This document shows positions 1-9,771 of a stretch of 36,353 nucleotides of DNA, one piece after another. The translations under genes and the position numbers were made by a program. Numbering within the stretch: the stretch's first letter is position 1; each line of letters begins with the position of its first letter. The DNA is taken from positions 1 to 36,353 of the forward strand of contig NZ_JACBYC010000113.1 of the NCBI RefSeq assembly GCF_013415425.1, written 5' to 3'. This DNA comes from Gemella sp. GH3. GTDB lineage: Bacteria; Bacillota; Bacilli; Staphylococcales; Gemellaceae. The notes under the pieces are model-generated. The model did not search any database. It was given only the letters and a program-made list of their open reading frames with translations, and had not been told where the DNA came from.

Positions 1-1
1 T

Positions 2-1681
2 TTAATATAATTCTTTATAATTACTACTATTGAATAAATAGATTTTTTTCAGATTAAAATCAGGAACAATAGAATCATTTGATAATATTTGAAATTTTTT
101 TCTGAAATTATCAATATTAATAATATCTTCTAAAAATTTTATATTACCATTACTATAAATTTTATTAATTAGCAATTTTTCTTTTTTTGAATCTTTTATT
201 TTTAGTATCATTGATATATTATTATGTATTGATTCAAATCTATAATACCCTTTTGTTTTATCTTTTAATATATTTAATAAATTATTCAAAAAATTATTAG
301 TTTTTATTAGAATAACATTTAGCTTACTCAATTCACTAATAAGATATTCTATATCATTAATAATAAATTCTATAGCTTCATTATACAACTCCAAACTTTC
401 AAATATATACATCTCGTGTAAATATTTTACTAAATCTTCTATATTTTTTTGAATACCTACAACAACATTATTTCTTGTTTTATTAATAACTACATTTAAT
501 TCTATAACAACATCTCTATAATAGAGTATAGACTTACACAATCTTTTTACTTGTACTCCTAGTATATTTTTATCTTCATACACAAATGTATCATTATTTA
601 AATAATCATTCATTAAAATGCTCGTTAAATTATTATAATTAGTAATTATATAGTCACTATTTAAAGATTTATTAAGTGCCTTCTCATAATAGTAATTAAC
701 CTCCTTATTAAAATACTTCTTTAATTCAGTTAATCTATAAAACTCTGATAAATCCAAAGTTAACTCATTAAAATTACCAGTTTTTGTTTCTTGAATCCAA
801 ACAATTAATTTTATAAGTAAAGAGTATGAGCTATTATTTTCGAATAATGCTAGTTTCTTTTTAAATATATTAAAAAAATTAAAAGGGATATAGTTTTCTT
901 GACTATGCAGAATAGCTACTGTTTTATCTGTACTTCGTAAATTATTACACTTTATAAATTGATCTTCATCTATTGAGGATAAAAATATCTGTCTACTAGC
1001 TTTAGATACTCTATCATTTGATTCTATTTTTCTAAAATATAAATTATTACGTAATAACAAATTAGATGTCTTTATTTGTATTCTATTCAATCTGTAATAC
1101 TCACTAAACATAGTAATTGTTTTATTATATTTTTTTAACAAAGATTTTATTTTTATAAAATTCTTCTCTTGTATTGAGTTAATCTTATATACAATTTTTT
1201 GTAGCAGTTGTACGGTCAAATCTACATCAACCGCTGCATTATGATAGTTACCTAAAGCTATTAATTCCAAACTTTCTGCAATATCCCCTAATTTATAACT
1301 TGATAGTGTTGGAAAATATAGTTTGGTAAGTTCTACAGTATCAAGCATTAAAAAAGGGTTATAGCTGATACCTTCTTTTGCAAAATTTTTTTTCAAAATG
1401 CTATAATCTTGTATAACTCCATGACATACAAGTATATTATTCTTTATCATATTATATATTTCGTGAGCTAACTCTCTAAAAGACGGCTTATCTTCTAGTT
1501 GTTCATTGGTTATTCCAGTCAAATTAGTTAAAAATGAAGATAACTCCTTATTCGGCTTGAAATAATAATTAACTTTATCTAATATATTCAACTTTTTATC
1601 AAGATTAATAATTGCTATTTGTACTATCTCTTTTTTTTCGGTTACTTCTATATCTACTACCGAAAAGAACTTATCCTGCAT
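2..1681 (-). CDS. DinG-like DEDDh exonuclease with degenerate helicase region
   Basis: Residues about 6-163 are a DnaQ-type 3'-5' exonuclease domain with all DEDDh residues: D10 and E12 (VVDIEVT), D92 (VIQDYSIL), and H147 and D152 (HNAAVDVD). Bacillales DinG proteins carry this domain ahead of a superfamily 2 helicase of about 900 residues in total; this one stops at 559. The rest still aligns by eye with DinG: VWIQETKTGNFNEL at about 294-307 resembles the conserved VWLTETxTGDLDEL, and SDYIITN at 342-348 resembles the D-I-I-x-T-N-H stretch. No Walker A glycine-lysine loop is visible, and the DEAH position reads YEDKN near 368-372. It probably retains nuclease activity without an ATP motor. 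The start is ATG with AAAGGAG inside the end of cca, 2 bp away. The stop codon lies at the window edge, so a separated helicase half to the left cannot be excluded. Confidence 0.75.
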   Translation of the reverse strand: MQDKFFSVVDIEVTEKKEIVQIAIINLDKKLNILDKVNYYFKPNKELSSFLTNLTGITNEQLEDKPSFRELAHEIYNMIKNNILVCHGVIQDYSILKKNFAKEGISYNPFLMLDTVELTKLYFPTLSSYKLGDIAESLELIALGNYHNAAVDVDLTVQLLQKIVYKINSIQEKNFIKIKSLLKKYNKTITMFSEYYRLNRIQIKTSNLLLRNNLYFRKIESNDRVSKASRQIFLSSIDEDQFIKCNNLRSTDKTVAILHSQENYIPFNFFNIFKKKLALFENNSSYSLLIKLIVWIQETKTGNFNELTLDLSEFYRLTELKKYFNKEVNYYYEKALNKSLNSDYIITNYNNLTSILMNDYLNNDTFVYEDKNILGVQVKRLCKSILYYRDVVIELNVVINKTRNNVVVGIQKNIEDLVKYLHEMYIFESLELYNEAIEFIINDIEYLISELSKLNVILIKTNNFLNNLLNILKDKTKGYYRFESIHNNISMILKIKDSKKEKLLINKIYSNGNIKFLEDIINIDNFRKKFQILSNDSIVPDFNLKKIYLFNSSNYKELY

Positions 1682-1683
1682 AA

Positions 1684-2853
1684 TTAACTCCTTTCTTCTA
1701 ATTTTACAAATTTTATAATATCTTCTCTATTATTATTAAGTTCATTCAGTAAAATTTTATACTCTATCTTGTTTAATAATATTTTTATCCATTTTCCCGG
1801 TCTTTTATCTGGATATAAATTTATAATGTCTTGGACATCTATATTAACATCAGAAAAATTTTCTATTGATAATTTTAAATTTTGTAATTTATTTATACTT
1901 ACATAATTGTAAATATTATTAACAAATTTTACTGAGTCTAAATCATTATCATATAGTATTTTTTCTATAGCTTCTCCATCAATAAATTGACTTTTTATAT
2001 TAATATATTTCTTGATTGCTGTGATATCTTTATTAGATAATTTCAACTGTTTTAACCCTCTTGGAGATATATTGTTAATATCTAGTAAATAAAACATCGC
2101 TTGTGAAAAAGATAAGCTAGAACAATCTTTATAATTAACTATTTCATTTAATATAGGAATATAATTATTTAGACCACTTTCAAGCATTTTATTAAATGCA
2201 TAAACATTATTTTCTCCTACCAATAGTTTTTTAAATTCAGATATAATACGCTCCATAGAAATATATTTTATTAATTTCGCATTATTTTTAACAGCTTCAA
2301 AAGTTTTTTCATCAATAGTAAAGTTTAATTTTGAAGAAAACCTAAAAACTCTAAGCATTCGTAAAGCATCTTCATAAAATCTTTCACTAGGATCATTTAC
2401 TGTTCTTATTTTTTTTTCTCTTATATCTTGTAGTCCATTGTGAAAATCAAATATATTTCCATCTTTATCAAGTGTCATAGCATTTATTGTAAAATCACGA
2501 CGCTCTAAATCATCTTCTAATGTAGTTATAAATTGAACTTTGCTAGGTGCACGATGATTTACATAGTCACTCTCACTTCTAAAAGTTGTTATTTCATAAA
2601 AATTTTTTTTATACTTTACAGTTACTGTACCATGTTTTATTCCTGTATCAATAGTTATAGGAAAAATAGCTTTTATCTGGTCTGGTTTTGCTGATGTAGT
2701 TATGTCTATATCAGCAAAATCTCTATTCATAAGAAAGTCTCTAACACAACCTCCTACAAAATAAGATTTATAACCCCTGCTCTCCAAAAGTTCTAGTATT
2801 TCTCTAGCTTCCCTAAATTGCTCCAAAAATTTCTTATTTGAATACTCTATCAT
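1684..2853 (-). CDS. cca: CCA-adding tRNA nucleotidyltransferase
   Basis: Adds or repairs the 3' CCA of tRNAs without a nucleic acid template. This is a class II nucleotidyltransferase. The head has the GGxxR motif (G34, G35, R38) and the metal-binding DxD pair D48/D50 in ADIDITT. These are followed by TTFR at 89-92, the [10 protein letters not shown] motif at 117-126, and the nucleotide-recognition helix YEDALRMLR near 161-169. The 389-residue length fits Bacillus-type CCA enzymes (about 397). The ATG follows GAGGAAATTT and lies inside purB, overlapping its last 20 bases, so translation is likely coupled. The next gene, the DinG-like exonuclease, starts 2 bp after this stop. Cca near dinG is also seen in Bacillus. 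Confidence 0.95.
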   Translation of the reverse strand: MIEYSNKKFLEQFREAREILELLESRGYKSYFVGGCVRDFLMNRDFADIDITTSAKPDQIKAIFPITIDTGIKHGTVTVKYKKNFYEITTFRSESDYVNHRAPSKVQFITTLEDDLERRDFTINAMTLDKDGNIFDFHNGLQDIREKKIRTVNDPSERFYEDALRMLRVFRFSSKLNFTIDEKTFEAVKNNAKLIKYISMERIISEFKKLLVGENNVYAFNKMLESGLNNYIPILNEIVNYKDCSSLSFSQAMFYLLDINNISPRGLKQLKLSNKDITAIKKYINIKSQFIDGEAIEKILYDNDLDSVKFVNNIYNYVSINKLQNLKLSIENFSDVNIDVQDIINLYPDKRPGKWIKILLNKIEYKILLNELNNNREDIIKFVKLEERS

Positions 2854-4126
2854 AAATTTCCTCTAAGCTAGATATATGATACTGGTAGTTAAAGCAATCT
2901 TCTATCTCTTCTAATGTTAAGTAATTCATTATATAATCATCTGAAGACAATAAATCTTTGAAAAATACTTTGTTCTCCCATGCATACATAGCCTTAGGTT
3001 GAACTTTGTCATAAGCTTGTTCTCTAGACATACCTTTTTCTATTAATTTTAATAATATTCTTTGTGAAAAAATAACTCCATACGTTTTATCAATATTTTC
3101 TTTCATATTTTCTTCAAAAACAGTTAAGTTAGCTATAGTATTAGTAAATCTTGTCAACTGATAGTCCATTAAATTTGTTGCGTCTGCTGATATAATTCTT
3201 TCAGCTGAGGAATGTGAAATATCACGCTCATGCCATAACGCTATATTTTCATAGGAAGTTACCATATAGCCTCTTAAAACTCTAGACAACCCTGAAATAT
3301 TTTCTGAAGAAATTGGATTTCTTTTGTGTGGCATAGCACTAGAACCTTTTTGACCTTTTCTGAAAAACTCCTCAACTTCTCTAATTTCTGTTCTTTGTAA
3401 GTGACGAATTTCTACAGCAAATTTTTCTATACTACTAGCTATTAAAGCTAAAGTTGCGTAATATTGAGCATGACGATCTCTCTGTAATACTTGAGTAGAA
3501 ATTTTGCTTGAATTTATACATAATTGCTTACATACGTAATCTTGTATATATGTTGGAATATTAGCAAAAGTTCCTACTGCTCCAGAAATTTTTCCGGATT
3601 CTACCATTGAAGCAGCTTGGTTGAACCTTTCTAAATTGCGCTGCATCTCTTCATACCATAATGTCATTTTTAAACCGAATGTAGTTATTTCAGCATGTAC
3701 TCCATGTGTTCTTCCTATCATAAATGTGTGCTTATATTCAAATGATTTTTCTTTTAATACACCTATTAAATTTTCAATTTTTTGTCTTATAATATCATTA
3801 GCTTGCTTATATAGGTAGCCATAAGCTGTATCTACTACATCAGTTGAGGTTAAGCCGTAATGTACCCATTTTTTTTCTTCTCCCAAACTCTCACTAACTG
3901 CACGAGTAAAAGCAATTACATCGTGGCGTGTCTCTTCTTCTATTTCATAAATTCTGTTTAAATCGAATGAAGCATTTTTTCTTAATTTAACAACATCTTC
4001 TTCTGGTATTTCCCCTAATTTACTCCAACCCTCACAAGCAAGAATTTCTACTTCCAACCATGCTTTAAATTTATTCTCTTCAGACCATATTTTTTTCATT
4101 TCTTTTGTAGAATACCTGTCTAACAT
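2834..4126 (-). CDS. purB: adenylosuccinate lyase
   Basis: Catalyses two fumarate-releasing steps: SAICAR to AICAR in purine synthesis, and adenylosuccinate to AMP. The superfamily signature [11 protein letters not shown] lies at residues 261-271 and includes the mobile-loop catalytic serine. The catalytic histidine is H141 in GRTHGVHAE, and TRHDV at 66-70 is also conserved. At 430 residues it is full length (B. subtilis about 431). The ATG follows AGGAGAGATAATAAA. It lies 17 bp after prmA and overlaps cca, with no other pur gene nearby, so purB here belongs to a housekeeping operon and not to a pur cluster. Confidence 0.96.
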   Translation of the reverse strand: MLDRYSTKEMKKIWSEENKFKAWLEVEILACEGWSKLGEIPEEDVVKLRKNASFDLNRIYEIEEETRHDVIAFTRAVSESLGEEKKWVHYGLTSTDVVDTAYGYLYKQANDIIRQKIENLIGVLKEKSFEYKHTFMIGRTHGVHAEITTFGLKMTLWYEEMQRNLERFNQAASMVESGKISGAVGTFANIPTYIQDYVCKQLCINSSKISTQVLQRDRHAQYYATLALIASSIEKFAVEIRHLQRTEIREVEEFFRKGQKGSSAMPHKRNPISSENISGLSRVLRGYMVTSYENIALWHERDISHSSAERIISADATNLMDYQLTRFTNTIANLTVFEENMKENIDKTYGVIFSQRILLKLIEKGMSREQAYDKVQPKAMYAWENKVFFKDLLSSDDYIMNYLTLEEIEDCFNYQYHISSLEEIYDRVFK

Positions 4127-4143
4127 TTTATTATCTCTCCTAT

Positions 4144-5079
4144 TTATTTCTTAAATACTAATGAATACCAATCATTTTCTGATGTTTCTTCTACTAGATT
4201 AAAACCTACAGCAATAGCTTTATTCATTAATTCATCTTTTTTATCTTTAATTATACCTGAAACTATATAATATCCATCATCATTTAATAACTTATAAGCA
4301 TCAGTTAACATAAGTTCAATAATATGTGCTAATATGTTAGCGACTATTATATCATATTTTTCGTTTTCACTTTCTAGTAAGCTAGCTTGCTCTACTATTA
4401 CTCTATCTTCTATATTATTCAGCTTAAAATTTTCTTTAGATACATCTACTGCTAACTGATCCAAATCAACTGCTTTTAATCTTCCTTTTGTTAAATAACT
4501 TGCTGCAATAGTTAAAATACCACTACCACATCCAACATCTATAACGCTAGAATTAGATTTTACATATTTTTCTAGATTTTTTATACAAAGTGAGGTAGTT
4601 TCATGACCTCCTGTTCCAAACGCCATTCCTGGATCTATATTTATTATATATTTATTATCATTATTATCATAATTTTTCCATGAAGGTACTATTGCAAAAT
4701 TATCTCCTATTGTTAGAACATCAAAGTAATCTTTCCATGAATTTTCCCAGTCGCTGTCTTTTATAGTATTAATAACTATTTCGAAAAAATCTCCTATATT
4801 CAAATGATTAGATAATTCTAATATTTCTGCTTTCATATTATTAAATATGTTATCATTAAAATTTAATTCATTGATATACCCTTTTATCAAAACACCTTGA
4901 TCAGGAAAATCATCTTTCGTAACACTAATAATAGTACCGAAATTATCATCCAAATTTTCATCTAAAATACTAGCATCTTCAATACAAACTCCAGTAGATC
5001 CATAATCTAATAGTATTGACTCTACTATTTCACTAGCTTCTTGCGTTGTACGAACCATTATTTCTATCCAGTTTTCCAT
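4144..5079 (-). CDS. prmA: ribosomal protein L11 methyltransferase
   Basis: SAM-dependent methylation of ribosomal protein L11. The N-terminal substrate-binding domain (about 1-110, [12 protein letters not shown] start) is followed by a Rossmann methyltransferase. Family hallmarks are [14 protein letters not shown] at 149-162, SAM motif [12 protein letters not shown] at about 180-190, and the NILAH motif (family NxLA). The 311-residue length is normal. It is the first gene of the prmA-purB-cca-exonuclease operon, with an extended -10 promoter just upstream (5113-5121), and is divergent from uvrB. In Bacillus prmA sits near dnaJ; that link is not seen here. Confidence 0.95.
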   Translation of the reverse strand: MENWIEIMVRTTQEASEIVESILLDYGSTGVCIEDASILDENLDDNFGTIISVTKDDFPDQGVLIKGYINELNFNDNIFNNMKAEILELSNHLNIGDFFEIVINTIKDSDWENSWKDYFDVLTIGDNFAIVPSWKNYDNNDNKYIINIDPGMAFGTGGHETTSLCIKNLEKYVKSNSSVIDVGCGSGILTIAASYLTKGRLKAVDLDQLAVDVSKENFKLNNIEDRVIVEQASLLESENEKYDIIVANILAHIIELMLTDAYKLLNDDGYYIVSGIIKDKKDELMNKAIAVGFNLVEETSENDWYSLVFKK

Positions 5080-5112
5080 TAAAATCTCCTATAAAAATTT
5101 TTTCCACATATT

Positions 5113-5121
5113 ATTATAACA
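5113..5121 (-). promoter_or_regulatory. extended -10 promoter for the prmA operon
   Basis: On the minus strand the sequence reads TGTTATAAT, a consensus -10 with an upstream TGn extension, about 35-40 bases before the prmA ATG. No good -35 hexamer lies 17 bases upstream; that stretch is A-rich. Confidence 0.55.
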
Positions 5122-5192
5122 TTTGTCTTTTTTTTTATCCATATTATTAATTTAATGTATACTTATTTATGGAACAAATAATGGAATAATTA

Positions 5193-5198
5193 TATAAT
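5193..5198 (+). promoter_or_regulatory. putative -10 of uvrB
   Basis: TATAAT lies 34 bases before the preferred TTG start of uvrB, in the divergent prmA/uvrB gap. The -35 is weak (TGGAAC at 17-base spacing). No Bacillus-type LexA box (GAAC-N4-GTTC) is visible. Confidence 0.45.
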
Positions 5199-5218
5199 AT
5201 TTTTATAAATTAAGATTT

Positions 5219-5227
5219 AAAGGTGAT
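5219..5227 (+). promoter_or_regulatory. uvrB ribosome binding site deciding a TTG start
   Basis: AAAGGTGAT matches the anti-Shine-Dalgarno and ends 4 bases before the TTG at 5232. The in-frame GTG at 5223 is part of this site, so it is unlikely to be the start. Confidence 0.7.
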
Positions 5228-5231
5228 TAAT

Positions 5232-7226
5232 TTGGAAAAAAAACATTATGATTTTAAATTAGAAAGTAAATATGATCCTAGCGGGGATCAAATACAAGCT
5301 ATAGAAAAATTAACTAACGGTGTTAATAAAGGTGAAAAATTTCAAACATTACTAGGTGCTACAGGAACGGGTAAAACTTTCACTGTTTCTAATATTATTA
5401 AAAATGTTAAAAAACCTACGTTAATTTTAGCTCACAATAAAACTTTAGCAGGACAATTGTATAATGAGTTAAAATCATTCTTCCCTAGTAATAGAGTAGA
5501 ATATTTTGTATCTTACTATGATTACTATCAACCCGAAGCATATGTTCCTTCAACAGATACTTATATAGAAAAGGATTCGTCAGTAAACGATGAAATTGAT
5601 AAATTAAGACACAGTGCTACGTCTTCTCTTTTCGAGAGAGATGATGTTATTATAGTTGCTAGTGTTAGTTGTATTTATGGATTAGGTTCTCCTACAGAAT
5701 ACCAAGCACTGCAATTAAATTTAAGAGTTGGTATGGAAATATCACGAAATAAAATTTTAGAAAAATTAATTAGTATTCAGTATGTTAGAAACGATATAGA
5801 CTTTAGCCGTGGAACATTTAGAGTTAGAGGAGATATTATTGAAATTTTCCCAGCTTCTCGTAGTGAAAATTCCATTCGGATAGAAATGTTTGGAGATGAA
5901 ATAGAACGAATACGTGAAATAGATTCATTAACTGGAAAAGTTTTGTACGAATTAGATTACACCACTATATTTCCTGCAAGCCACTTTATAGCAGGAGATG
6001 AAACTACTAAAGAAGCAATAAGAAGAATACGTAAAGAATTAGATAGCAGATTAAAAGAACTAAGTTTAGAAAATAAACTATTAGAAGCCCAACGTCTTGA
6101 ACAAAGAACTAATTATGATTTAGAAATGATGGAAGAAATGGGATTTTGTTCTGGAATAGAAAACTATTCTCTTCATATGACATTAAGAGATAGAGGTGCT
6201 ACCCCCTATACTCTGTTAGATTATTTTCCTGATGATTGGCTATTAATCGTAGATGAATCACACGTTACATTACCGCAAGTTAGAGGAATGTATAATGGAG
6301 ACCAAGCTAGAAAGCAAGTATTAGTAGATTATGGTTTTAGACTTCCTTCTGCGCTAGATAATAGACCATTAAATTTTAATGAATTCGAAAAAAAAATTAA
6401 TCAAGTAATATTTGTTTCTGCAACACCAGGAGATTACGAATTAGAACATAGCAACGAAATAATTGAACAAATTATTCGTCCTACAGGTCTTCTTGATCCT
6501 TTAATAGAAATACGACCTGTTAGTAATCAAGTTCATGATTTAACTGAAGAAGCCGAAAAAATTATTGCTAAAGGTGAAAGAATTTTAGTAACTACTCTAA
6601 CTAAAAAAATGGCAGAGGCTTTGACAGATTATCTAAAAGAGCATGGGCTAAAAGTAAAATATCTGCATTCAGATATAAAAACTCTAGAAAGAACGGAGAT
6701 AATCAGAGATTTACGACTAGGTAAATTTGATATTTTAATAGGAATCAACTTATTACGTGAAGGATTAGATATTCCTGAAGTTTCTCTAGTAGCCATTTTT
6801 GATGCAGATAAAGAAGGATTTTTACGTGGAGATAAGGCACTATTACAAACTATTGGTAGAGCTGCTAGAAATTCTAATGGTAGAGTTATTATGTATGCAG
6901 ATAAAATAACTAGAAGTATGGATAAAGCTATAGAAGAGACTAATAGACGTAGAGAAATTCAAATAGCGTATAATAAAAAACATAACATCACTCCTAAAAC
7001 TATTATTAAAGATATTAGTGAAGCAATTTCCACTAAAAAAGAAGTTTATAACGAAGAAGATAAAATTATTACAAATAATTCTAAAATGTCATCAGAGGAA
7101 GTATTGTCATATATAGAGTCTTTAGAAAAAGATATGTTTGAAGCGGCTAGTAAATTTGAATTCGAAAAAGCTGCTCAATTACGTGATTTAATATCAGAAA
7201 CAAAAAATAAATACAATATAGATTAA
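5232..7226 (+). CDS. uvrB: excinuclease ABC subunit B
   Basis: The damage-verification helicase of nucleotide excision repair. It is loaded by UvrA and then recruits UvrC. Motifs in order: Walker A GATGTGKT at 42-49; the DNA-clamping beta-hairpin [12 protein letters not shown] at about 95-106; the helicase motif DESH; motif [11 protein letters not shown]; and the C-terminal UVR helix-turn-helix, [17 protein letters not shown]. From TTG 5232 the protein is 664 residues (B. subtilis 661). The nearby GTG at 5223 lies in the ribosome binding site. uvrA, usually adjacent to uvrB in Bacillales, is not downstream; ddl follows 75 bp later. The promoter has no obvious SOS box. Confidence 0.96.
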   Translation: MEKKHYDFKLESKYDPSGDQIQAIEKLTNGVNKGEKFQTLLGATGTGKTFTVSNIIKNVKKPTLILAHNKTLAGQLYNELKSFFPSNRVEYFVSYYDYYQPEAYVPSTDTYIEKDSSVNDEIDKLRHSATSSLFERDDVIIVASVSCIYGLGSPTEYQALQLNLRVGMEISRNKILEKLISIQYVRNDIDFSRGTFRVRGDIIEIFPASRSENSIRIEMFGDEIERIREIDSLTGKVLYELDYTTIFPASHFIAGDETTKEAIRRIRKELDSRLKELSLENKLLEAQRLEQRTNYDLEMMEEMGFCSGIENYSLHMTLRDRGATPYTLLDYFPDDWLLIVDESHVTLPQVRGMYNGDQARKQVLVDYGFRLPSALDNRPLNFNEFEKKINQVIFVSATPGDYELEHSNEIIEQIIRPTGLLDPLIEIRPVSNQVHDLTEEAEKIIAKGERILVTTLTKKMAEALTDYLKEHGLKVKYLHSDIKTLERTEIIRDLRLGKFDILIGINLLREGLDIPEVSLVAIFDADKEGFLRGDKALLQTIGRAARNSNGRVIMYADKITRSMDKAIEETNRRREIQIAYNKKHNITPKTIIKDISEAISTKKEVYNEEDKIITNNSKMSSEEVLSYIESLEKDMFEAASKFEFEKAAQLRDLISETKNKYNID

Positions 7227-7257
7227 AAAAATATTTTTAATAATAAAATATTAATGA

Positions 7258-7263
7258 TATAAT
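7258..7263 (+). promoter_or_regulatory. putative extended -10 of ddl-murF
   Basis: TGATATAAT (TGn at 7255-7257, hexamer at 7258-7263) lies about 38 bases before the ddl ATG. The -35 region is A/T-rich with no consensus. No convincing terminator separates it from uvrB, only an A/T-only stem without a T tract, so read-through is possible. Confidence 0.45.
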
Positions 7264-7301
7264 TGTTCTATACCTTAATTAATTAAAAAGGAGATCAAAA
7301 T

Positions 7302-8363
7302 ATGAAAAAAGAAACATTAGCAATAATATATGGTGGAAAAAGTTCTGAACATGAAGTATCACTACTTACTGCCAAATCAATAATAAATGAAATTAATCAA
7401 GAAAAATATAATATATTTCCTATATTCATAGATAATGAAGGTAACTGGGCAAGAGGAGAAAAAATAACAAAAAAAATTGAAGATGTAAAAGAATTAATAT
7501 TTAATAATTTTACTAAAGATATTGTATCTTTACTTTACGTAGATAATAAAAAAATTGATATAGTATTCCCTGTTCTTCACGGACCTAATGGAGAAGATGG
7601 AACAATTCAAGGTTTTTTTGAAACTATAGATATTGCCTATATTGGCAATAATGTTATATCTTCTGCTACTGGTATGGATAAAGCAGTAACAAAGAAAATC
7701 TTTTCTAGTATTGGGCTACCTCAGCTTCCATATGTAGATTTTATAGCAAATGATTGGAAACATACAAAAGAGGATATATTACAAAATATAGAGCAAAAAT
7801 TAAACTACCCTATGTTTGTCAAACCGGCTAACTTAGGATCTTCAGTAGGTATTAGTAGATGTGAAAACAAAGATAAATTAATATTAGGAATAGAAGAAGC
7901 ACTTAAATTCGACAGACGTATAGTCGTTGAAGAAGGCGTTGTCGGAGCAAAAGAAATAGAAGTGTCAACTCTAGGATACAATTCAATTAGTTCAACTGAT
8001 CCTGGTGAAATTTGCAATATATCTACCTCTGATTTTTATGATTATGATACTAAATATACAGATGGTCAATCTAAGATGGAAATCCCTGCCAATATAGACA
8101 AAAATTTATATCCTATATTTAGAGAAATGGCAGAGCGTGCTTTTAAAGCTCTAGATTGTTCTGGACTTGCTCGTGTAGACTTTTTCCTAACTAAAGATGG
8201 AAAAATATATATTAATGAAATTAATACTATGCCAGGATTTACTAAATTTTCAATGTTTCCATCGCTATGGAATAATATGGGTATAAGTTATAGCCAAATA
8301 ATAGAAACATTAATAAAATTAGCAAAAGAACGCTACAATGAAAGAAAATTACTTAAACAATAA
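7302..8363 (+). CDS. ddl: D-alanine--D-alanine ligase
   Basis: ATP-grasp ligase forming D-Ala-D-Ala for peptidoglycan precursors. Visible signatures: YGGKSSEHEVS at 10-20; the ATP-grasp loop KPANLGSSVG at 174-183; FYDYDTKY at 245-252 in the substrate omega loop; and the metal site NEINTMPGF at 305-313. The tyrosine-containing YDYDTKY loop is the D-Ala-D-Ala type and not the VanA D-lactate type, so no vancomycin resistance is implied. The 353-residue length is normal. The start follows AAAGGAGATC. murF begins 17 bp downstream, giving the conserved Bacillales ddl-murF pair. Confidence 0.96.
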   Translation: MKKETLAIIYGGKSSEHEVSLLTAKSIINEINQEKYNIFPIFIDNEGNWARGEKITKKIEDVKELIFNNFTKDIVSLLYVDNKKIDIVFPVLHGPNGEDGTIQGFFETIDIAYIGNNVISSATGMDKAVTKKIFSSIGLPQLPYVDFIANDWKHTKEDILQNIEQKLNYPMFVKPANLGSSVGISRCENKDKLILGIEEALKFDRRIVVEEGVVGAKEIEVSTLGYNSISSTDPGEICNISTSDFYDYDTKYTDGQSKMEIPANIDKNLYPIFREMAERAFKALDCSGLARVDFFLTKDGKIYINEINTMPGFTKFSMFPSLWNNMGISYSQIIETLIKLAKERYNERKLLKQ

Positions 8364-8380
8364 AAATAAGTAGGTATAAA

Positions 8381-9745
8381 ATGAATTATTCAATAAAAGA
8401 AATAATAGACGTATTAAATAGTACAGATTATAAAATTATAAATAATGACATTGTTACAGGTGTAGCTATAGACAGTAGATTAGTAAAACAAGGTGATTTG
8501 TTTATTCCTTTTGTAGGAGAAAATGTAGATGGTCACGATTATATAGCAACTGCATTCAAAAATGGTGCAGTTGCTACATTATCTTTAAAAAAAGATATCA
8601 ATATAAATAACAATATTATTTATATTGAAGATAGTTATGATGCCGTGCAATCATTAGCTAAACATTATTTAAAGAAAATAGATTGTAAAACTATAGTAAT
8701 TACTGGTAGTAATGGAAAAACTACCACAAAAGATATTATCTCTGAAATATTATCTACAACATATAAAATACACAAAACAAAAGGAAACTTAAACAATGAA
8801 TTAGGTGTGCCGTTGACTATTTTAGGGGCTGATAATAATATTGACTATCTTATTTTAGAAATGGGCGCTGATGGATTTGGACAACTAGAATTTTTATCAA
8901 AATTAGTAGAACCAGATGTAGCTGTTATAACTAATATTGGAGAAAGTCATATTGAATTTTTCAAAAATAGATTAGGAATTGCAAAAGGAAAATTCGAAAT
9001 AACATACGGTTTGAAAAATAACGGTTATTTTGTTTATAATGGTGATGAAGAATTATTACTACCTTTAGTATCTAACGCTACTCATAAAAATTTTTCGTGT
9101 GGAGTTACATTAAAAAATGAGGTAATATTAGAGAATTACTATCAAAAAGATGATTATAATTTCTTTAAAGTTAATATTATAGAAGAAGAATTAAAAACAA
9201 AATTAAAAGGAAAACATAATCTTTTAAATATTCTATATGCAATTACCATTGCTAAACAAGAAAACATCAATGATAAAGATATTGCTATAGCTTTGGAAAA
9301 CTTAGAAAAAATAACAGCAATGCGTTTAGAAAGTATACCTTATAATAAAAATAGTCTAATAATAAATGATGCATACAATGCCAGTCCTACTTCTATGAAA
9401 GCAGCAATTGATGTAATTGATGAGTTAGGTAATTTCAAATATAAAACTATTATTCTTGGAGATATGTTTGAACTCGGGAAGGATGAACAAATATTTCACT
9501 CTTCTATAGGTGAGTATATAAGTGAACATTCTCATAATATTAATAAAGTTATAACAGTTGGCTCATTGTCTAAAAACATTAACAATTCAATCAATAACAA
9601 AAATATACAAACTATTCACTTTAATAGTAACGATGAAGTAGCTAATTATTTATTAAATAATAAAATTAATAATGAAGCTTTACTATTTAAAGCTAGTAGA
9701 GGTATGAAGTTAGAAAATATAATTGATAAAATTAAAAAATCCTAG
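8381..9745 (+). CDS. murF: UDP-MurNAc-tripeptide--D-alanyl-D-alanine ligase
   Basis: Cytoplasmic Mur ligase adding the D-Ala-D-Ala made by Ddl to the UDP-MurNAc tripeptide, completing the pentapeptide. Domains: N-terminal UDP-binding domain (1-100, with the VAIDSRLVKQGDLFIPF motif); central ATPase with P-loop ITGSNGKTTTK at about 107-117; and a C-terminal ligase domain with the NDAYNASPTSM motif. The 454-residue length is usual. The ribosome binding site is moderate (AGTAGGT). The stop codon lies within the stem of the bidirectional terminator shared with alaS. Confidence 0.96.
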   Translation: MNYSIKEIIDVLNSTDYKIINNDIVTGVAIDSRLVKQGDLFIPFVGENVDGHDYIATAFKNGAVATLSLKKDININNNIIYIEDSYDAVQSLAKHYLKKIDCKTIVITGSNGKTTTKDIISEILSTTYKIHKTKGNLNNELGVPLTILGADNNIDYLILEMGADGFGQLEFLSKLVEPDVAVITNIGESHIEFFKNRLGIAKGKFEITYGLKNNGYFVYNGDEELLLPLVSNATHKNFSCGVTLKNEVILENYYQKDDYNFFKVNIIEEELKTKLKGKHNLLNILYAITIAKQENINDKDIAIALENLEKITAMRLESIPYNKNSLIINDAYNASPTSMKAAIDVIDELGNFKYKTIILGDMFELGKDEQIFHSSIGEYISEHSHNINKVITVGSLSKNINNSINNKNIQTIHFNSNDEVANYLLNNKINNEALLFKASRGMKLENIIDKIKKS

Positions 9746-9765
9746 ATCTCATCCTAGGATTTTTT
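9734..9765. terminator. bidirectional terminator between murF and alaS
   Basis: A perfect 12-bp inverted repeat (9734-9745 with 9754-9765; core ATCCTAG/CTAGGAT) around an 8-base loop. It has A tracts on the left and T tracts on the right, so it can end both murF (plus) and alaS (minus). The murF TAG stop is inside the left arm. Confidence 0.85.
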
Positions 9766-9771
9766 GTATGA

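Noticed and set aside
7227-7257. Hairpin after uvrB as a terminator
   Set aside because: The 8-bp stem contains only A/T pairs and no T tract follows on the plus strand, so it is too weak to call.
7302-8363. Vancomycin-resistance type D-Ala-D-Lac ligase
   Set aside because: The omega loop has the D-Ala-type YDYDTKY motif and no vanH or vanX neighbours; murF follows as in ordinary ddl loci.
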